Below are positions 1-7,074 of a stretch of DNA of 14,259 bases, in pieces. A model generated the notes under the pieces. That model had not been told where the DNA came from. It saw only the letters and a program-made list of their open reading frames with translations, and searched no databases. Made by a program: the position numbers and the translations under genes. Every line of letters begins with the position of its first letter. The first letter of the stretch is position 1. Location of the stretch: NCBI GenBank assembly GCA_945787595.1, contig CALZJV010000096.1:1-14259 (forward strand). The letters are read 5' to 3'. Source of the DNA: an uncultured Desulfobacterales bacterium. Lineage in GTDB: Bacteria > Desulfobacterota > Desulfobacteria > Desulfobacterales > JAFDCJ01.

Positions 1-25
1 TGAACCCTGAACCGCTTAACCTAGG
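1..25. repeat. 25-bp inverted repeat, left copy
   Basis: The first 25 bases of the window are the exact reverse complement of 3979-4003. The repeat begins with two GAACC-centred heptads and ends in CTTAACCTAGG. The window starts at its first base, so the repeat may continue to the left. A similar but degenerate core (ACCGCCTAACCT) occurs at about 1439-1450. Seen directly in the sequence; the function is unknown. Confidence 0.8.
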
Positions 26-61
26 TCAAATGAAAAGACAGAGCATAGCGATTCATTAAAT

Positions 62-89
62 ATTCAATTTTCAATATTCAATAGTCAAT
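62..89 (+). repeat. four tandem heptads, consensus NNTCAAT
   Basis: Four perfect-length 7-bp units in a row (ATTCAAT, TTTCAAT, ATTCAAT, AGTCAAT) lie 27 bp upstream of the M19 dipeptidase start, between the left copy of the 25-bp repeat and the gene. The first two positions of each unit vary and the last five are constant. The period matches the GAACC heptads at 4153-4180. It could affect transcription of the dipeptidase, but no promoter is evident in it. Confidence 0.75.
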
Positions 90-116
90 TCCGGCTCGTC
101 CGGGTTAGGTATAACC

Positions 117-1193
117 ATGACAATTGCCAGTCGTCTGCCCATTTTCGACGGGCACAATGATGTCCTGCAAAGTATCTATCTGCCCAAAACCGGCAAGGCG
201 CGCTCTTTTTTTGAGCGTACCGCTGAGGGACACATCGACCTCCCTCGCATGCGGCAAGGTGGATTTGCCGGCGGTTTTTTTGCGGTTTTTGTAGCGTCAA
301 ATTCTTCCACCGCCGGATTTCCGGGAGCTGGACCGGGTTCAGCAGCAACAGCCTACGAAATCCCTTTGCCGGCCCCGCTAGATCTCACCTATGCCCAAAC
401 AATTACCCTCAAAGGAATGGCCAGCTTGTTCCGTCTCGAGGCGGAATCCAAAGGCCAGATCAAGGTCATCCGAACCGCCGATGAATTGACAGCAGCTTTG
501 GACCGGGATGTCATCGCTGCCGTTTTGCATTTCGAGGGCGCCGAAGCCATTGATCCGGATCTGGATGCCCTCGAAGTTTTTTATCAGACCGGACTGCGGT
601 CCCTGGGCCTTGCCTGGAGCCGCCCCAATGTGTTCGCCCAGGGTGTCCCCTTTAAGTTTCCCGGGTCTCCGGATACCGGACCGGGCCTGAGCGATGCCGG
701 CCGGCAACTGGTAAAAGCGTGCAACCGCCTGAGGATATTAATCGATTTGGCCCATATCACCGAAAAAGGTTTCTGGGATGTTGCCGGCATATCCCATGCG
801 CCGCTGACCGTTACCCACGCCGGCGCCCATGCCCTCTGTCCTTCGACCCGTAATCTAACCGATAAACAACTGGATGCCATCAAAGAATCGGACGGCGTCA
901 TAGGGGTCAACTTTCACGTCGGGTTTTTACGTCAAGACGGGCGGCGGGAGCCGAATACGCCGCTTATCGAAATTGTGCGCCACATCGACTATATTGCTGG
1001 GCGCATCGGTATCGGGCACGTGGCATTCGGTTCCGATTTTGACGGCGCAATCATGCCGCTGGAACTCGGTGATGTGACGGGGATGCCGAAACTTCTCAAA
1101 ACCCTGCGCGATCATGGTTACGACGAGGATGCGCTGCGCAAAATAACCCATGAAAATTGGGTGCGGGTATTAGGCAAGACCTGGAAGCAATAG
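117..1193 (+). CDS. membrane dipeptidase family protein (peptidase M19, renal dipeptidase-like)
   Basis: 358 residues, the usual length for M19 zinc dipeptidases, which cleave dipeptides (often including a D-residue at the second position) and are related to renal dipeptidase. Visible family marks are the N-terminal HxD metal motif in FDGHND (H13, D15), the bridging glutamate in HFEGAEAI (E140), metal histidines in DLAHIT (H213) and VTHAGAHAL (H234), the arginine in STRNLTD (R245), and GSDFDG (305-310) near the substrate site. A signal peptide is not evident, so the protein is predicted to be cytoplasmic. The ATG at 117 is chosen because the conserved FDGHND motif follows directly; the upstream AGGT is only a weak ribosome binding site. 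The gene stands alone on the plus strand, but the nearby peptide importer and M20 peptidase suggest a role in degrading imported peptides. The family is certain; the substrate is not known. Confidence 0.93.
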   Translation: MTIASRLPIFDGHNDVLQSIYLPKTGKARSFFERTAEGHIDLPRMRQGGFAGGFFAVFVASNSSTAGFPGAGPGSAATAYEIPLPAPLDLTYAQTITLKGMASLFRLEAESKGQIKVIRTADELTAALDRDVIAAVLHFEGAEAIDPDLDALEVFYQTGLRSLGLAWSRPNVFAQGVPFKFPGSPDTGPGLSDAGRQLVKACNRLRILIDLAHITEKGFWDVAGISHAPLTVTHAGAHALCPSTRNLTDKQLDAIKESDGVIGVNFHVGFLRQDGRREPNTPLIEIVRHIDYIAGRIGIGHVAFGSDFDGAIMPLELGDVTGMPKLLKTLRDHGYDEDALRKITHENWVRVLGKTWKQ

Positions 1194-1466
1194 CAGCTAA
1201 ATCTAAGGCTCCCCGTGGCTCGAACCCATTTCCCAATGGTTTGATCCCCAAAAGCGCTCAGGTATACCTGCCCTTAGAAACTTACGCTACTTTTTCATAC
1301 CCATCATACCCCATTTGAGTGAAACGGATATATAACCAGATGAAGACACGATCCCTTTGATACGAGCTGTCTGGATTTTTTCAGCCCGGAATGGTGGATC
1401 CTGCGTGTGGGGTCGAAGCCCGAAGGGCGAAGCCCCAAACCGCCTAACCTAAATTTATATTTAGCC
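1194..1466. other. intergenic region downstream of the M19 gene
   Basis: No convincing gene is seen here. Two modest hairpins are visible: a CCATT/AATGG dyad near 1227-1243 just after the M19 stop, and a GC-rich one at 1409-1436 (GGGG outer arm, GCCC-GAA-GGGC inner arm, CCCC outer arm). Neither is followed by a long T run, so neither is called a terminator. A degenerate relative of the 25-bp repeat core lies at about 1439-1450. Confidence 0.4.
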
Positions 1467-1495
1467 TTTACATCTATTCATTTGGCAATTATAAT
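1467..1495 (+). promoter_or_regulatory. sigma70-type promoter of the toxin-antitoxin operon
   Basis: The -35 box TTTACA (1467-1472) and a perfect -10 box TATAAT (1490-1495) are separated by exactly 17 bp. Transcription should start near 1502, about 27 bases before the antitoxin ATG. The match to consensus is good and the position fits; the prediction is from sequence alone. Confidence 0.75.
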
Positions 1496-1509
1496 ATAAC
1501 CAAATGAAT
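1476..1509. promoter_or_regulatory. operator-like 10-bp inverted repeat over the TA promoter
   Basis: ATTCATTTGG (1476-1485) and its exact reverse complement CCAAATGAAT (1500-1509) are separated by 14 bp. The left arm lies in the promoter spacer and the right arm covers the expected transcription start, with the -10 box between them. A dimeric Xre-type antitoxin bound to both arms would block RNA polymerase. This fits the autoregulation usual for toxin-antitoxin operons. The dyad is seen directly; the protein that binds it is inferred. Confidence 0.7.
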
Positions 1510-1528
1510 TATCAGGGAGGTTTAAAAA

Positions 1529-1930
1529 ATGCATGGCACATCAATAGGCTTAAAGCCGCAAAACAGCGCGATGATCATCTCGAAGATTAAAAAGGGGCTT
1601 CCAGCTGGGGCCTTTGAAAGGCTTCGCAAGAACCTGGATGTTTCCGAAAAAGCACTTTCAAAGGTTTTAAATATTGCCATCACAACACTGGCACGGCGCA
1701 AGAATGCCGGACGGCTTTCATTTGAAGAATCCGAGCGGCTATTTCGACTCGCTTGCCTGTATGACAAGGCGCTGGAGGTATTTGAAGACCCTCAGATGGC
1801 TCGTAAATGGCTTAAAGAGCCCTCTTGGGCTTTAGGAGATGTTACTCCCCTGCAGTATGCGGACACCGAACTGGGAGCGCAAGAGGTTGAAGATTTACTG
1901 GGCCGCATCGAACACGGGGTTTTTACCTGA
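1529..1930 (+). CDS. Xre/ParS/MbcA-type antitoxin of a RES toxin-antitoxin system
   Basis: 133 residues. The N-terminal half (about 18-70) is an Xre-like helix-turn-helix region that includes LDVSEKALSKVLNIAITTLARR. The C-terminal half (about 72-133; FEDPQMARKWLKEPSWALGDVTPLQYADTELG...VEDLLGRIEHG) is the DUF2384/MbcA-ParS-Xre toxin-binding domain, whose end blocks the active site of RES toxins in characterised complexes. The start at 1529 has a strong GGGAGG site (1515-1520) at 8-nt spacing; an internal ATG at codon 15 lacks this. The stop overlaps the toxin start by one base (TGATG), so the two are translationally coupled. Its own promoter and a dyad operator lie directly upstream, which fits negative autoregulation. 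Confidence 0.93.
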   Translation: MHGTSIGLKPQNSAMIISKIKKGLPAGAFERLRKNLDVSEKALSKVLNIAITTLARRKNAGRLSFEESERLFRLACLYDKALEVFEDPQMARKWLKEPSWALGDVTPLQYADTELGAQEVEDLLGRIEHGVFT

Positions 1931-2394
1931 TGATCACCGCCTGGAGAATCGTCAGCGCTAATTACAAAGATAAAGCGTATGCGGGCGATGGCGCCCGAAT
2001 CCACGGCGGCCGCTGGAACAGCAAGGGGGTAGCTGTTGTCTATACTGCCGGCAGTATAGCGCTGGCGTCCATCGAAATGATTGTAAACCTGCCTGCCCCT
2101 AAACTGCTGCAAAAGTATGTACGCATTTCAGCACATATTAGCTTGGGTCTTGTATCAGAGTTGTCCGAGGCCGATTTGCCTGAAGATTGGAACAGCCGAC
2201 CAATTTCTCCATCCACGCGAGCCATAGGCGATCGTTGGATCAAAAAGCAAAGCTCGGCAGTTTTAAGAGTGCCGAGCATCGTTGTACCTGAGGAATATAA
2301 TTACCTGCTGAATCCAACTCATCCTGATTTTGCCAAAGTCAAGATTGGCAAGCCGATCGTATACTTTTTTGACCCTCGCCTGACGAAGCATTAG
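1930..2394 (+). CDS. RES-domain toxin (NAD+-degrading family)
   Basis: 154 residues, the normal length of a single-domain RES toxin. Characterised members deplete cellular NAD+ by phosphorolysis or hydrolysis. The start AWRIV is typical. The conserved R-E-S residues are R28 in GGRWNSKG, Y38 in VVYTAGS, E49 in SIEMIVNL and S116 in VPSIVVPEEYNYLLNP, followed by the usual HPDF segment. All active-site positions are present, so it appears intact. It overlaps the antitoxin stop by one base and is convergent with the M20 peptidase gene, from which it is separated by 175 bases. The family call is secure; NAD+ cleavage is known for the family and inferred here. Confidence 0.94.
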   Translation: MITAWRIVSANYKDKAYAGDGARIHGGRWNSKGVAVVYTAGSIALASIEMIVNLPAPKLLQKYVRISAHISLGLVSELSEADLPEDWNSRPISPSTRAIGDRWIKKQSSAVLRVPSIVVPEEYNYLLNPTHPDFAKVKIGKPIVYFFDPRLTKH

Positions 2395-2426
2395 ATACTC
2401 GGGGTCAGAGGGCTCGGCACTGGTTC

Positions 2427-2450
2427 CTCCCTGAAAGGGAGTGGTTGTTT
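2427..2450 (+). terminator. probable terminator of the TA operon
   Basis: A perfect 6-bp stem, CTCCCT-GAA-AGGGAG (2427-2441), lies 33 bases after the toxin stop and is followed by the T-rich TGGTTGTTT. The T run is interrupted by G residues, so termination may be only partial. The region from 2451 to 2569 is AT-rich, with a run of T near 2485-2492, and holds nothing else recognisable. Confidence 0.5.
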
Positions 2451-2569
2451 TACTTCATATAAGTACCTAAAATTAAGGAATTCTTTTTTTTTATAAACGT
2501 CAAAGCGAAGCGATACAACAACTTTAGATCACTCGACACTTTGTATTATTTTCTTAATCAGGTGCAATT

Positions 2570-3964
2570 TCAAGCCGTGCCGTCATTGGGCGGATCTTCC
2601 GCCAAATCCCAGAACAGCCCGGCCATCAACCGCAGCCCTTCACGGACAATGGGCGCCAGTAGATGCTCGTTGGGGGCGTGCTGCGAGCAGCCGCCGTAGG
2701 AATGGGGCACCCAGATAGTCGGAAGGCCTAAGATTTCGCTGAAGGCATCGTTGGGTAGGGTTCCCCCGAGGTTGGGCAAAAAGGCCGGCTTTTGCCCGCA
2801 GGTCCTCTCCACCGATGATATTGCCCATTGGGCCCAGGGATTATCCGGATCCATGCGGGTGGCCCGATACCAGCTTTCCCGGGGCGGTACAATGTCGATC
2901 ATCTCAAAGCCGTGCTCGTCTAAGTGTTTTCGGGCAGCCGCAATAAAATCATCCGGCTCGCAACCGGCCACGAAACGCACGTGCACACGGGCCCAAGCAC
3001 TGGGCGGGATGGCATGGGCCGGTGCAGCCGGATTACCGCATTCAAAGGCCAGCACCTCCAGGGTATTCCAGCCGTAGACTTTCTCGGCCAGACTGAGCCC
3101 CGGCTCACCCCAGTCCGGATCGATCTCGGGACCTTCACGGCCGGTGACTTCCAGTTCCGCCAGAGCACGTTTCACCGAATCCGGAATGCCCTCGGGTTTG
3201 AGCCCGTCGACCAGGATACGCCCCCGGGCATCGACCATCGAAGCGATGGCATGGGCCAGAAGGATCCCCGGATTGGCCAGCAGCCCGCCCCAGTTGCCGG
3301 AATGATGACCGCCGTCTCTGAGATTGCATCGCAAATCAAAATTATAATAGGACCGACTGCCGCCGAAAATAGTCGGCTTCTGAGGATCGATGCGCGGTCC
3401 GTCCGAGGCGATGAGCACATCGGATATCAGGGCTTCTTTTTCCATGGCGCAGATTTGGTGCAGCCCGGGCGAGCCCATTTCTTCTCCCATCTCGATTAAA
3501 ACTTTGGTGTTAAATCCCAACTGTCGCCGTTCTTCAAGAACGCAGGCCAGAGCAGCCAAATTGATGGCGTGTTGGCCCTTGTTGTCGGCGGCGCCACGAC
3601 CGTACCAGCGTTCACCTTCCTGAATCACCTGCCAGGGCTCAAGCCCTTCCCGCCAGCGGCCTTCCATGGCCAACACCGTATCACCGTGGCCGTAGGTCAA
3701 TACTGTGGGCAGGTCCGCGCCTTCCATTCGCCGGCCGATCAGAAAGGGCAGCCGGGGATTGACCGGGTTGTCCACAAGCCGGCAGGTAAAGCCCATATTT
3801 TCCAGATAGGGCACAATAGCCCCGGTCAGATAAGTGTGCAAGGCATCTTTACACGCTTCGTTTTGACTTTCCGTCGGGTGAGAAACCCAGCGAGTCAATA
3901 AATCAAAAAAAGTACCATCGTCAAAAATGGCCTCGGCCCGGGCAATTGCATTCTCACGGCTCAT
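2570..3964 (-). CDS. M20 family metallopeptidase (dipeptidase / ArgE-DapE-like)
   Basis: 464 residues, typical of the longer M20 dipeptidases (carnosinase/CNDP-like architecture, with a catalytic domain interrupted by a dimerisation domain). These di-zinc enzymes hydrolyse dipeptides or N-acyl amino acids. Metal and catalytic residues are visible: H93 and D95 in YGHGDTV, D127 in GRGAADNKGQ, the general base E161 and metal ligand E162 in EMGEEMGSPG, D188 in IASDGPRID, and H429 in the C-terminal QHAPNEHL. The start at 3964 has AAGGAG 9 nt upstream. The right copy of the 25-bp inverted repeat ends directly against this ribosome binding site. The gene lies downstream of and co-directional with the peptide importer, with 179 bases between them, so it may process imported substrate. 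The exact substrate cannot be read from the sequence. Confidence 0.93.
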   Translation of the reverse strand: MSRENAIARAEAIFDDGTFFDLLTRWVSHPTESQNEACKDALHTYLTGAIVPYLENMGFTCRLVDNPVNPRLPFLIGRRMEGADLPTVLTYGHGDTVLAMEGRWREGLEPWQVIQEGERWYGRGAADNKGQHAINLAALACVLEERRQLGFNTKVLIEMGEEMGSPGLHQICAMEKEALISDVLIASDGPRIDPQKPTIFGGSRSYYNFDLRCNLRDGGHHSGNWGGLLANPGILLAHAIASMVDARGRILVDGLKPEGIPDSVKRALAELEVTGREGPEIDPDWGEPGLSLAEKVYGWNTLEVLAFECGNPAAPAHAIPPSAWARVHVRFVAGCEPDDFIAAARKHLDEHGFEMIDIVPPRESWYRATRMDPDNPWAQWAISSVERTCGQKPAFLPNLGGTLPNDAFSEILGLPTIWVPHSYGGCSQHAPNEHLLAPIVREGLRLMAGLFWDLAEDPPNDGTA

Positions 3965-3978
3965 ATATGTTTCTCCTT

Positions 3979-4003
3979 CCTAGGTTAAGCGGTTCAGGGT
4001 TCA
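3979..4003. repeat. 25-bp inverted repeat, right copy
   Basis: Exact reverse complement of bases 1-25. On the minus strand it reads TGAACCCTGAACC followed by GCTTAACCTAGG and ends just before the AAGGAG site of the M20 gene. Together the two copies bracket the M19 gene, the TA operon and the M20 gene. Confidence 0.8.
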
Positions 4004-4143
4004 ACGCTCCAGGTTGGAAAACTCCCAAACAGCTGTTATCAAAAGAATTCTGTCTTCATCGTTTTTTTAATAAAGCCTTTTCACCGAATAGGGGATGTCG
4101 AGCATTACAGGTATTGATAAACATTATAATCAGTTTCAGATAG

Positions 4144-5154
4144 TTATAACTTTTGAACCTTGAACCCTGAACCAGGAACCGACAGTTTGGGTTCTAATAA
4201 AGATTCGGGGTGGTGGCATTCAACCATTCGATTGGCCTCTATCCGCGGTTGGGGCGGCACGGATGAACATTGCTCGCTGGCTTTGGGGCAGCGAGGGTGG
4301 AATGTGCAGCCGGAAGGCGGATCGATGGGGTTGGGATATTCCAGCCCCAGATGGGTTTCGGGTAAGCCCAGGCCCGGTTCCGGTGTTAAGACAGAGGTCA
4401 AAAGGGCCTGGGTGTATGGATGACGCGGTTTTTTAAAAAGTTCCCGGGTCCCGGCTTCTTCAACAATTCTGCCTAAATACATCACTGCAACCGTGCTTGC
4501 AATATGCTCCACGACGGCCAGGTCGTGGCTGATGAGAACATAGGTGAGATTGAGCTCCTGTCTCAATTCCATCAGCAGGTTGAGGATTTGGGCCTGAACC
4601 GAGACATCCAGCGCCGAGGTCGGCTCGTCGCAAAGGACCACCCCCGGCTGCATGATTAAGGCCCGGGCGACGGCCACCCGCTGGCGTTGACCGCCGGATA
4701 ACTGGTTGGGATAATTGTGCTTGATCCGGGAGGGCAGTCCCACCAACTCCATGATATCATCCACCTGGCGATTCCAGCGCTCCCGCTTGCCGACCTTAAG
4801 CGCCCTTAAGGGCAGCGAGATAATTGAGGCGATACTTTTACGCGGGTTCAGCGATGAATAGGGGTCCTGGAAGACCGGCTGAACCCGGCGCGCGATGCCT
4901 TTGGCAGCTAACTTGGAAATCGCCTGGCCGTCGATGAAAATTTCGCCTGAGGTTAAGGTTTCAAGACCTAAAATCAACTTGGCCATGGTTGTCTTGCCGC
5001 AGCCCGACTCACCGACCAGCCCCAGGACTGAGCCTTTGGCAACATTCAAAGAGACGCCGTTTACCGCCTTGAGCCGTCGCCGGCTGCGGAAGGCACCGCC
5101 GCTGACCAGATAGGTTTTGGTTACCTCGCGGGTTTCGAGAGCAAGCTCCGTCAT
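4144..5154 (-). CDS. peptide ABC transporter ATP-binding protein, OppF/DppF type
   Basis: 336 residues. ABC ATPase of a peptide/nickel-class importer, acting on the inner face of the cytoplasmic membrane as partner of the second ATPase. Motifs: Walker A GESGCGKT (48-55), Q-loop FQDPYSSLNPR (Q96), signature LSGGQRQRV (from 152), Walker B VVLCDE (172-177) and H-loop ISHD (H210). The C-terminal oligopeptide-transporter extension has four cysteines (GC, HPRC, EQC, VEC), the pattern that binds an iron-sulfur cluster in some DppD/DppF proteins. The open frame extends upstream to 5388, but the ATG at 5154 is chosen because TELALETREV starts the ABC fold and because it overlaps the upstream stop by ATGA; the longer frame would lie inside the preceding gene. 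The last residues come from a heptad repeat, so the tail is atypical. Last gene of the transporter operon. Confidence 0.93.
   Translation of the reverse strand: MTELALETREVTKTYLVSGGAFRSRRRLKAVNGVSLNVAKGSVLGLVGESGCGKTTMAKLILGLETLTSGEIFIDGQAISKLAAKGIARRVQPVFQDPYSSLNPRKSIASIISLPLRALKVGKRERWNRQVDDIMELVGLPSRIKHNYPNQLSGGQRQRVAVARALIMQPGVVLCDEPTSALDVSVQAQILNLLMELRQELNLTYVLISHDLAVVEHIASTVAVMYLGRIVEEAGTRELFKKPRHPYTQALLTSVLTPEPGLGLPETHLGLEYPNPIDPPSGCTFHPRCPKASEQCSSVPPQPRIEANRMVECHHPESLLEPKLSVPGSGFKVQKL
4153..4180. repeat. four tandem GAACC heptads inside the end of the ATPase gene
   Basis: Plus-strand units TTGAACC, TTGAACC, CTGAACC, AGGAACC follow without gaps. On the minus strand they encode the last residues (VPGSGFKVQ) of the downstream ATP-binding protein, just before its TAA stop. 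The units belong to the same sequence family as the start of the 25-bp repeat and share their 7-bp period with 62-89. The repeat has apparently become part of the coding sequence. Confidence 0.75.
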
Positions 5155-6155
5155 CTCCAATTTCCTTTGATATCCACAGCACAGGCCTCCGGGCTGAGCA
5201 AACAGCGATACGCCCGTCCGGGAGAGACTTCGCGCAATGACACTTCTTCTCTTGCGCACTGCGGGCCGGTCGCATAACAGCGGTTCCGAAAAGAGCAGCC
5301 GCTTAAATCCCCGATGGGCGTCGGCACCATGCCTGGGATGGAGCCAAGTTTCTGGCCCGGCCGGGTTTTGCCCGGCACCGGGATGCACGCCATAAGTCCC
5401 CGGGTATAAGGATGCAGTGGCTTGTCAAAGACTTGCCGGACATTCCCGGTTTCAACCACCTGACCGCAGTACATCACGGCCAGCCGATCGGTCATTCTGG
5501 CAACCACCCCCAGATCGTGAGTGATCAAAAGCAGGCCCATCTTGAATTCTTTCTGGACGGATGCCAGCAGGGCCAGAATTTGGGCCTGGATGGTTACGTC
5601 GAGGGCCGTGGTCGGCTCATCGGCAATAATAAAACCGGGGCTGCACATGAGGCCCATGGCGATCATCACGCGCTGGCGCAGGCCCCCCGAAAGCTGGTGA
5701 GGATATTGTTTCAGGCGCGAAGCGGCCGCGGTAATACCCACTTTTTCCAGCAGATAGACCGCCCGCTCGCGGGCTTGTGCAGCGGGTATTTTTTGGTGCT
5801 CCAGGATGGCTTCTTCCAGCTGGTTGCCGATGGTGTAGCAGGGATCCAGGGACGTCATGGGCTCCTGGAAGATCATGGCCATACGCCCGCCCCGAATACC
5901 GGCCATGGTTGAAGCGTCGGCCGTCATCAGGTCCTGCCCCTCGAAGACCAGCTTATCGGCCCAACGAATGCCCCTGGGGGGCAGGAGGTCCATGATGGCC
6001 AAGGCGGTCATGGACTTGCCGCAGCCGGATTCACCCACCAGACTTAGGGTTTCACCCTGATCCATGCTGAAACTGACGTTGCGCACGGCGTGCAGCGCTC
6101 CCGCCGGCAGACGTAGATCGACATGCAGACCTTTGACTTCCATCAGCTTGCTCAT
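5151..6155 (-). CDS. peptide ABC transporter ATP-binding protein, OppD/DppD type
   Basis: 334 residues, normal for the family. Walker A GESGCGKS (41-48), Q-loop FQEPMTSLDP (Q97), signature LSGGLRQRV (from 155), Walker B FIIADE (175-180) and H-loop ITHD (H213) are all present. The C-terminal extension has HPYTRGLMACIP and the cysteine set GC...NRC...QC...RC seen in peptide importer ATPases. It energises peptide import with the other ATPase. The start at 6155 overlaps the permease stop by ATGA and its own stop overlaps the next start in the same way, so the two ATPases are translationally coupled and probably made in equal amounts. Confidence 0.94.
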   Translation of the reverse strand: MSKLMEVKGLHVDLRLPAGALHAVRNVSFSMDQGETLSLVGESGCGKSMTALAIMDLLPPRGIRWADKLVFEGQDLMTADASTMAGIRGGRMAMIFQEPMTSLDPCYTIGNQLEEAILEHQKIPAAQARERAVYLLEKVGITAAASRLKQYPHQLSGGLRQRVMIAMGLMCSPGFIIADEPTTALDVTIQAQILALLASVQKEFKMGLLLITHDLGVVARMTDRLAVMYCGQVVETGNVRQVFDKPLHPYTRGLMACIPVPGKTRPGQKLGSIPGMVPTPIGDLSGCSFRNRCYATGPQCAREEVSLREVSPGRAYRCLLSPEACAVDIKGNWR

Positions 6156-7072
6156 GACCGCCCCTCCGGTGCCGTCACATCGCGCAGTCCGTCTCCCAGA
6201 AGGTTCATGCCCAATACCAGGGTAAATAAGGCCACGCCGGGGATGACAATCAGGTAAGGATCAAAGAGCATGAATTCTCTGCCTTCGGCGATCATCAACC
6301 CCCAGGAAGGTATGGGCGGCTGCACGCCCATGCCTAAAAATGAAAAGGCCGCCTCCAGTAGGATGGCCCGGCCGATTTCCAATGTCGCCACCACCACCAG
6401 ATTGTTGAACGCGTTCGGCAGGATCTCTCTTGAAATAATCCAGAAAACCGAGCAGCCTGCAGCTTTGGCCGCCGCGACATAGTCCATGGACCTGATTTGC
6501 TGACTGGTGGCCTTCAAAACCACGGCAAAGCGGTCCCAGATCAAACAGCCCAGGACCAGGATCACGACTTGCATCGATCCGCCGATGAGCGCGACCACTG
6601 CTATGGCTACCAGAAACGCGGGCAGGGCCAGACGGACGGTTATGATAAAACTGACCAACATATCGACCCGACCGCCGAAAAAACCGGCCGACAAGCCCAG
6701 CACCGTACCGATAATCATGGCGATCAACACACAGGCAAAACCGATCAACAGAGATATGCGGCAGCCGTAGATCAGGCGGCTCAAATAATCACGGCCCAGA
6801 TTGTCGGTGCCCAGGGGATACTCCCAGGTGCCTTTTTCCTGCCAGATAGGCGGAATCATCCGTAGCGACAGATCCTGTTTATAGGGATCATGAGGTGCGA
6901 GAACGGGGGCCAGGACGGCCATTAAAAAGATAATAATCACCACCGCGGCTCCAAAGAGAAACCCCTTGTGGCTCAGCATCCGCCGGCGCATGATTTGCCG
7001 CGGCGTCGGGAAGACAACCTCTAGCCCCAACCCCCTGTCTATGGTCTCGCTGATATTTTCCGTCTGTGTCAT
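6152..7072 (-). CDS. peptide ABC transporter permease, OppC/DppC type
   Basis: 306 residues. It has the typical N-terminal OppC region: a soluble leader, a first membrane helix at about 38-60, then LAPHDPYKQD, a hallmark just after that helix. The binding-protein-dependent transport domain follows with about five more helices. The EAA-like cytoplasmic loop that contacts the ATPase is in MDYVAAAKAAGCSVFWIISREILPN. The segment WEYPLGTDNLGRDYLSRLIYG is characteristic of this subfamily. The start at 7072 is preceded by GGTAAGC and lies 2 bases after the stop of the partner permease. It forms the membrane channel together with the B-type permease. Confidence 0.94.
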   Translation of the reverse strand: MTQTENISETIDRGLGLEVVFPTPRQIMRRRMLSHKGFLFGAAVVIIIFLMAVLAPVLAPHDPYKQDLSLRMIPPIWQEKGTWEYPLGTDNLGRDYLSRLIYGCRISLLIGFACVLIAMIIGTVLGLSAGFFGGRVDMLVSFIITVRLALPAFLVAIAVVALIGGSMQVVILVLGCLIWDRFAVVLKATSQQIRSMDYVAAAKAAGCSVFWIISREILPNAFNNLVVVATLEIGRAILLEAAFSFLGMGVQPPIPSWGLMIAEGREFMLFDPYLIVIPGVALFTLVLGMNLLGDGLRDVTAPEGRS

Positions 7073-7074
7073 GC

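Noticed and set aside
1409..1436. GC-rich hairpin as terminator or riboswitch before the TA operon
   Set aside because: No T run follows and it lies upstream of the TA promoter, so it cannot be in the TA leader; no known riboswitch pattern is visible.
2924..3499. 191-codon plus-strand reading frame opposite the M20 gene
   Set aside because: Antisense shadow of the M20 peptidase; no family marks and no ribosome site of note.
5155..5388. N-terminal 78-residue extension of the OppF-type ATPase
   Set aside because: It lies inside the preceding ATPase gene in another frame and resembles nothing; the ATGA overlap at 5154 and the start of the ABC fold fix the shorter start.
5412..5912. 166-codon plus-strand reading frame opposite an ATPase gene
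   Set aside because: Antisense shadow of the OppD-type ATPase, whose Walker and signature motifs lie in the opposite strand.
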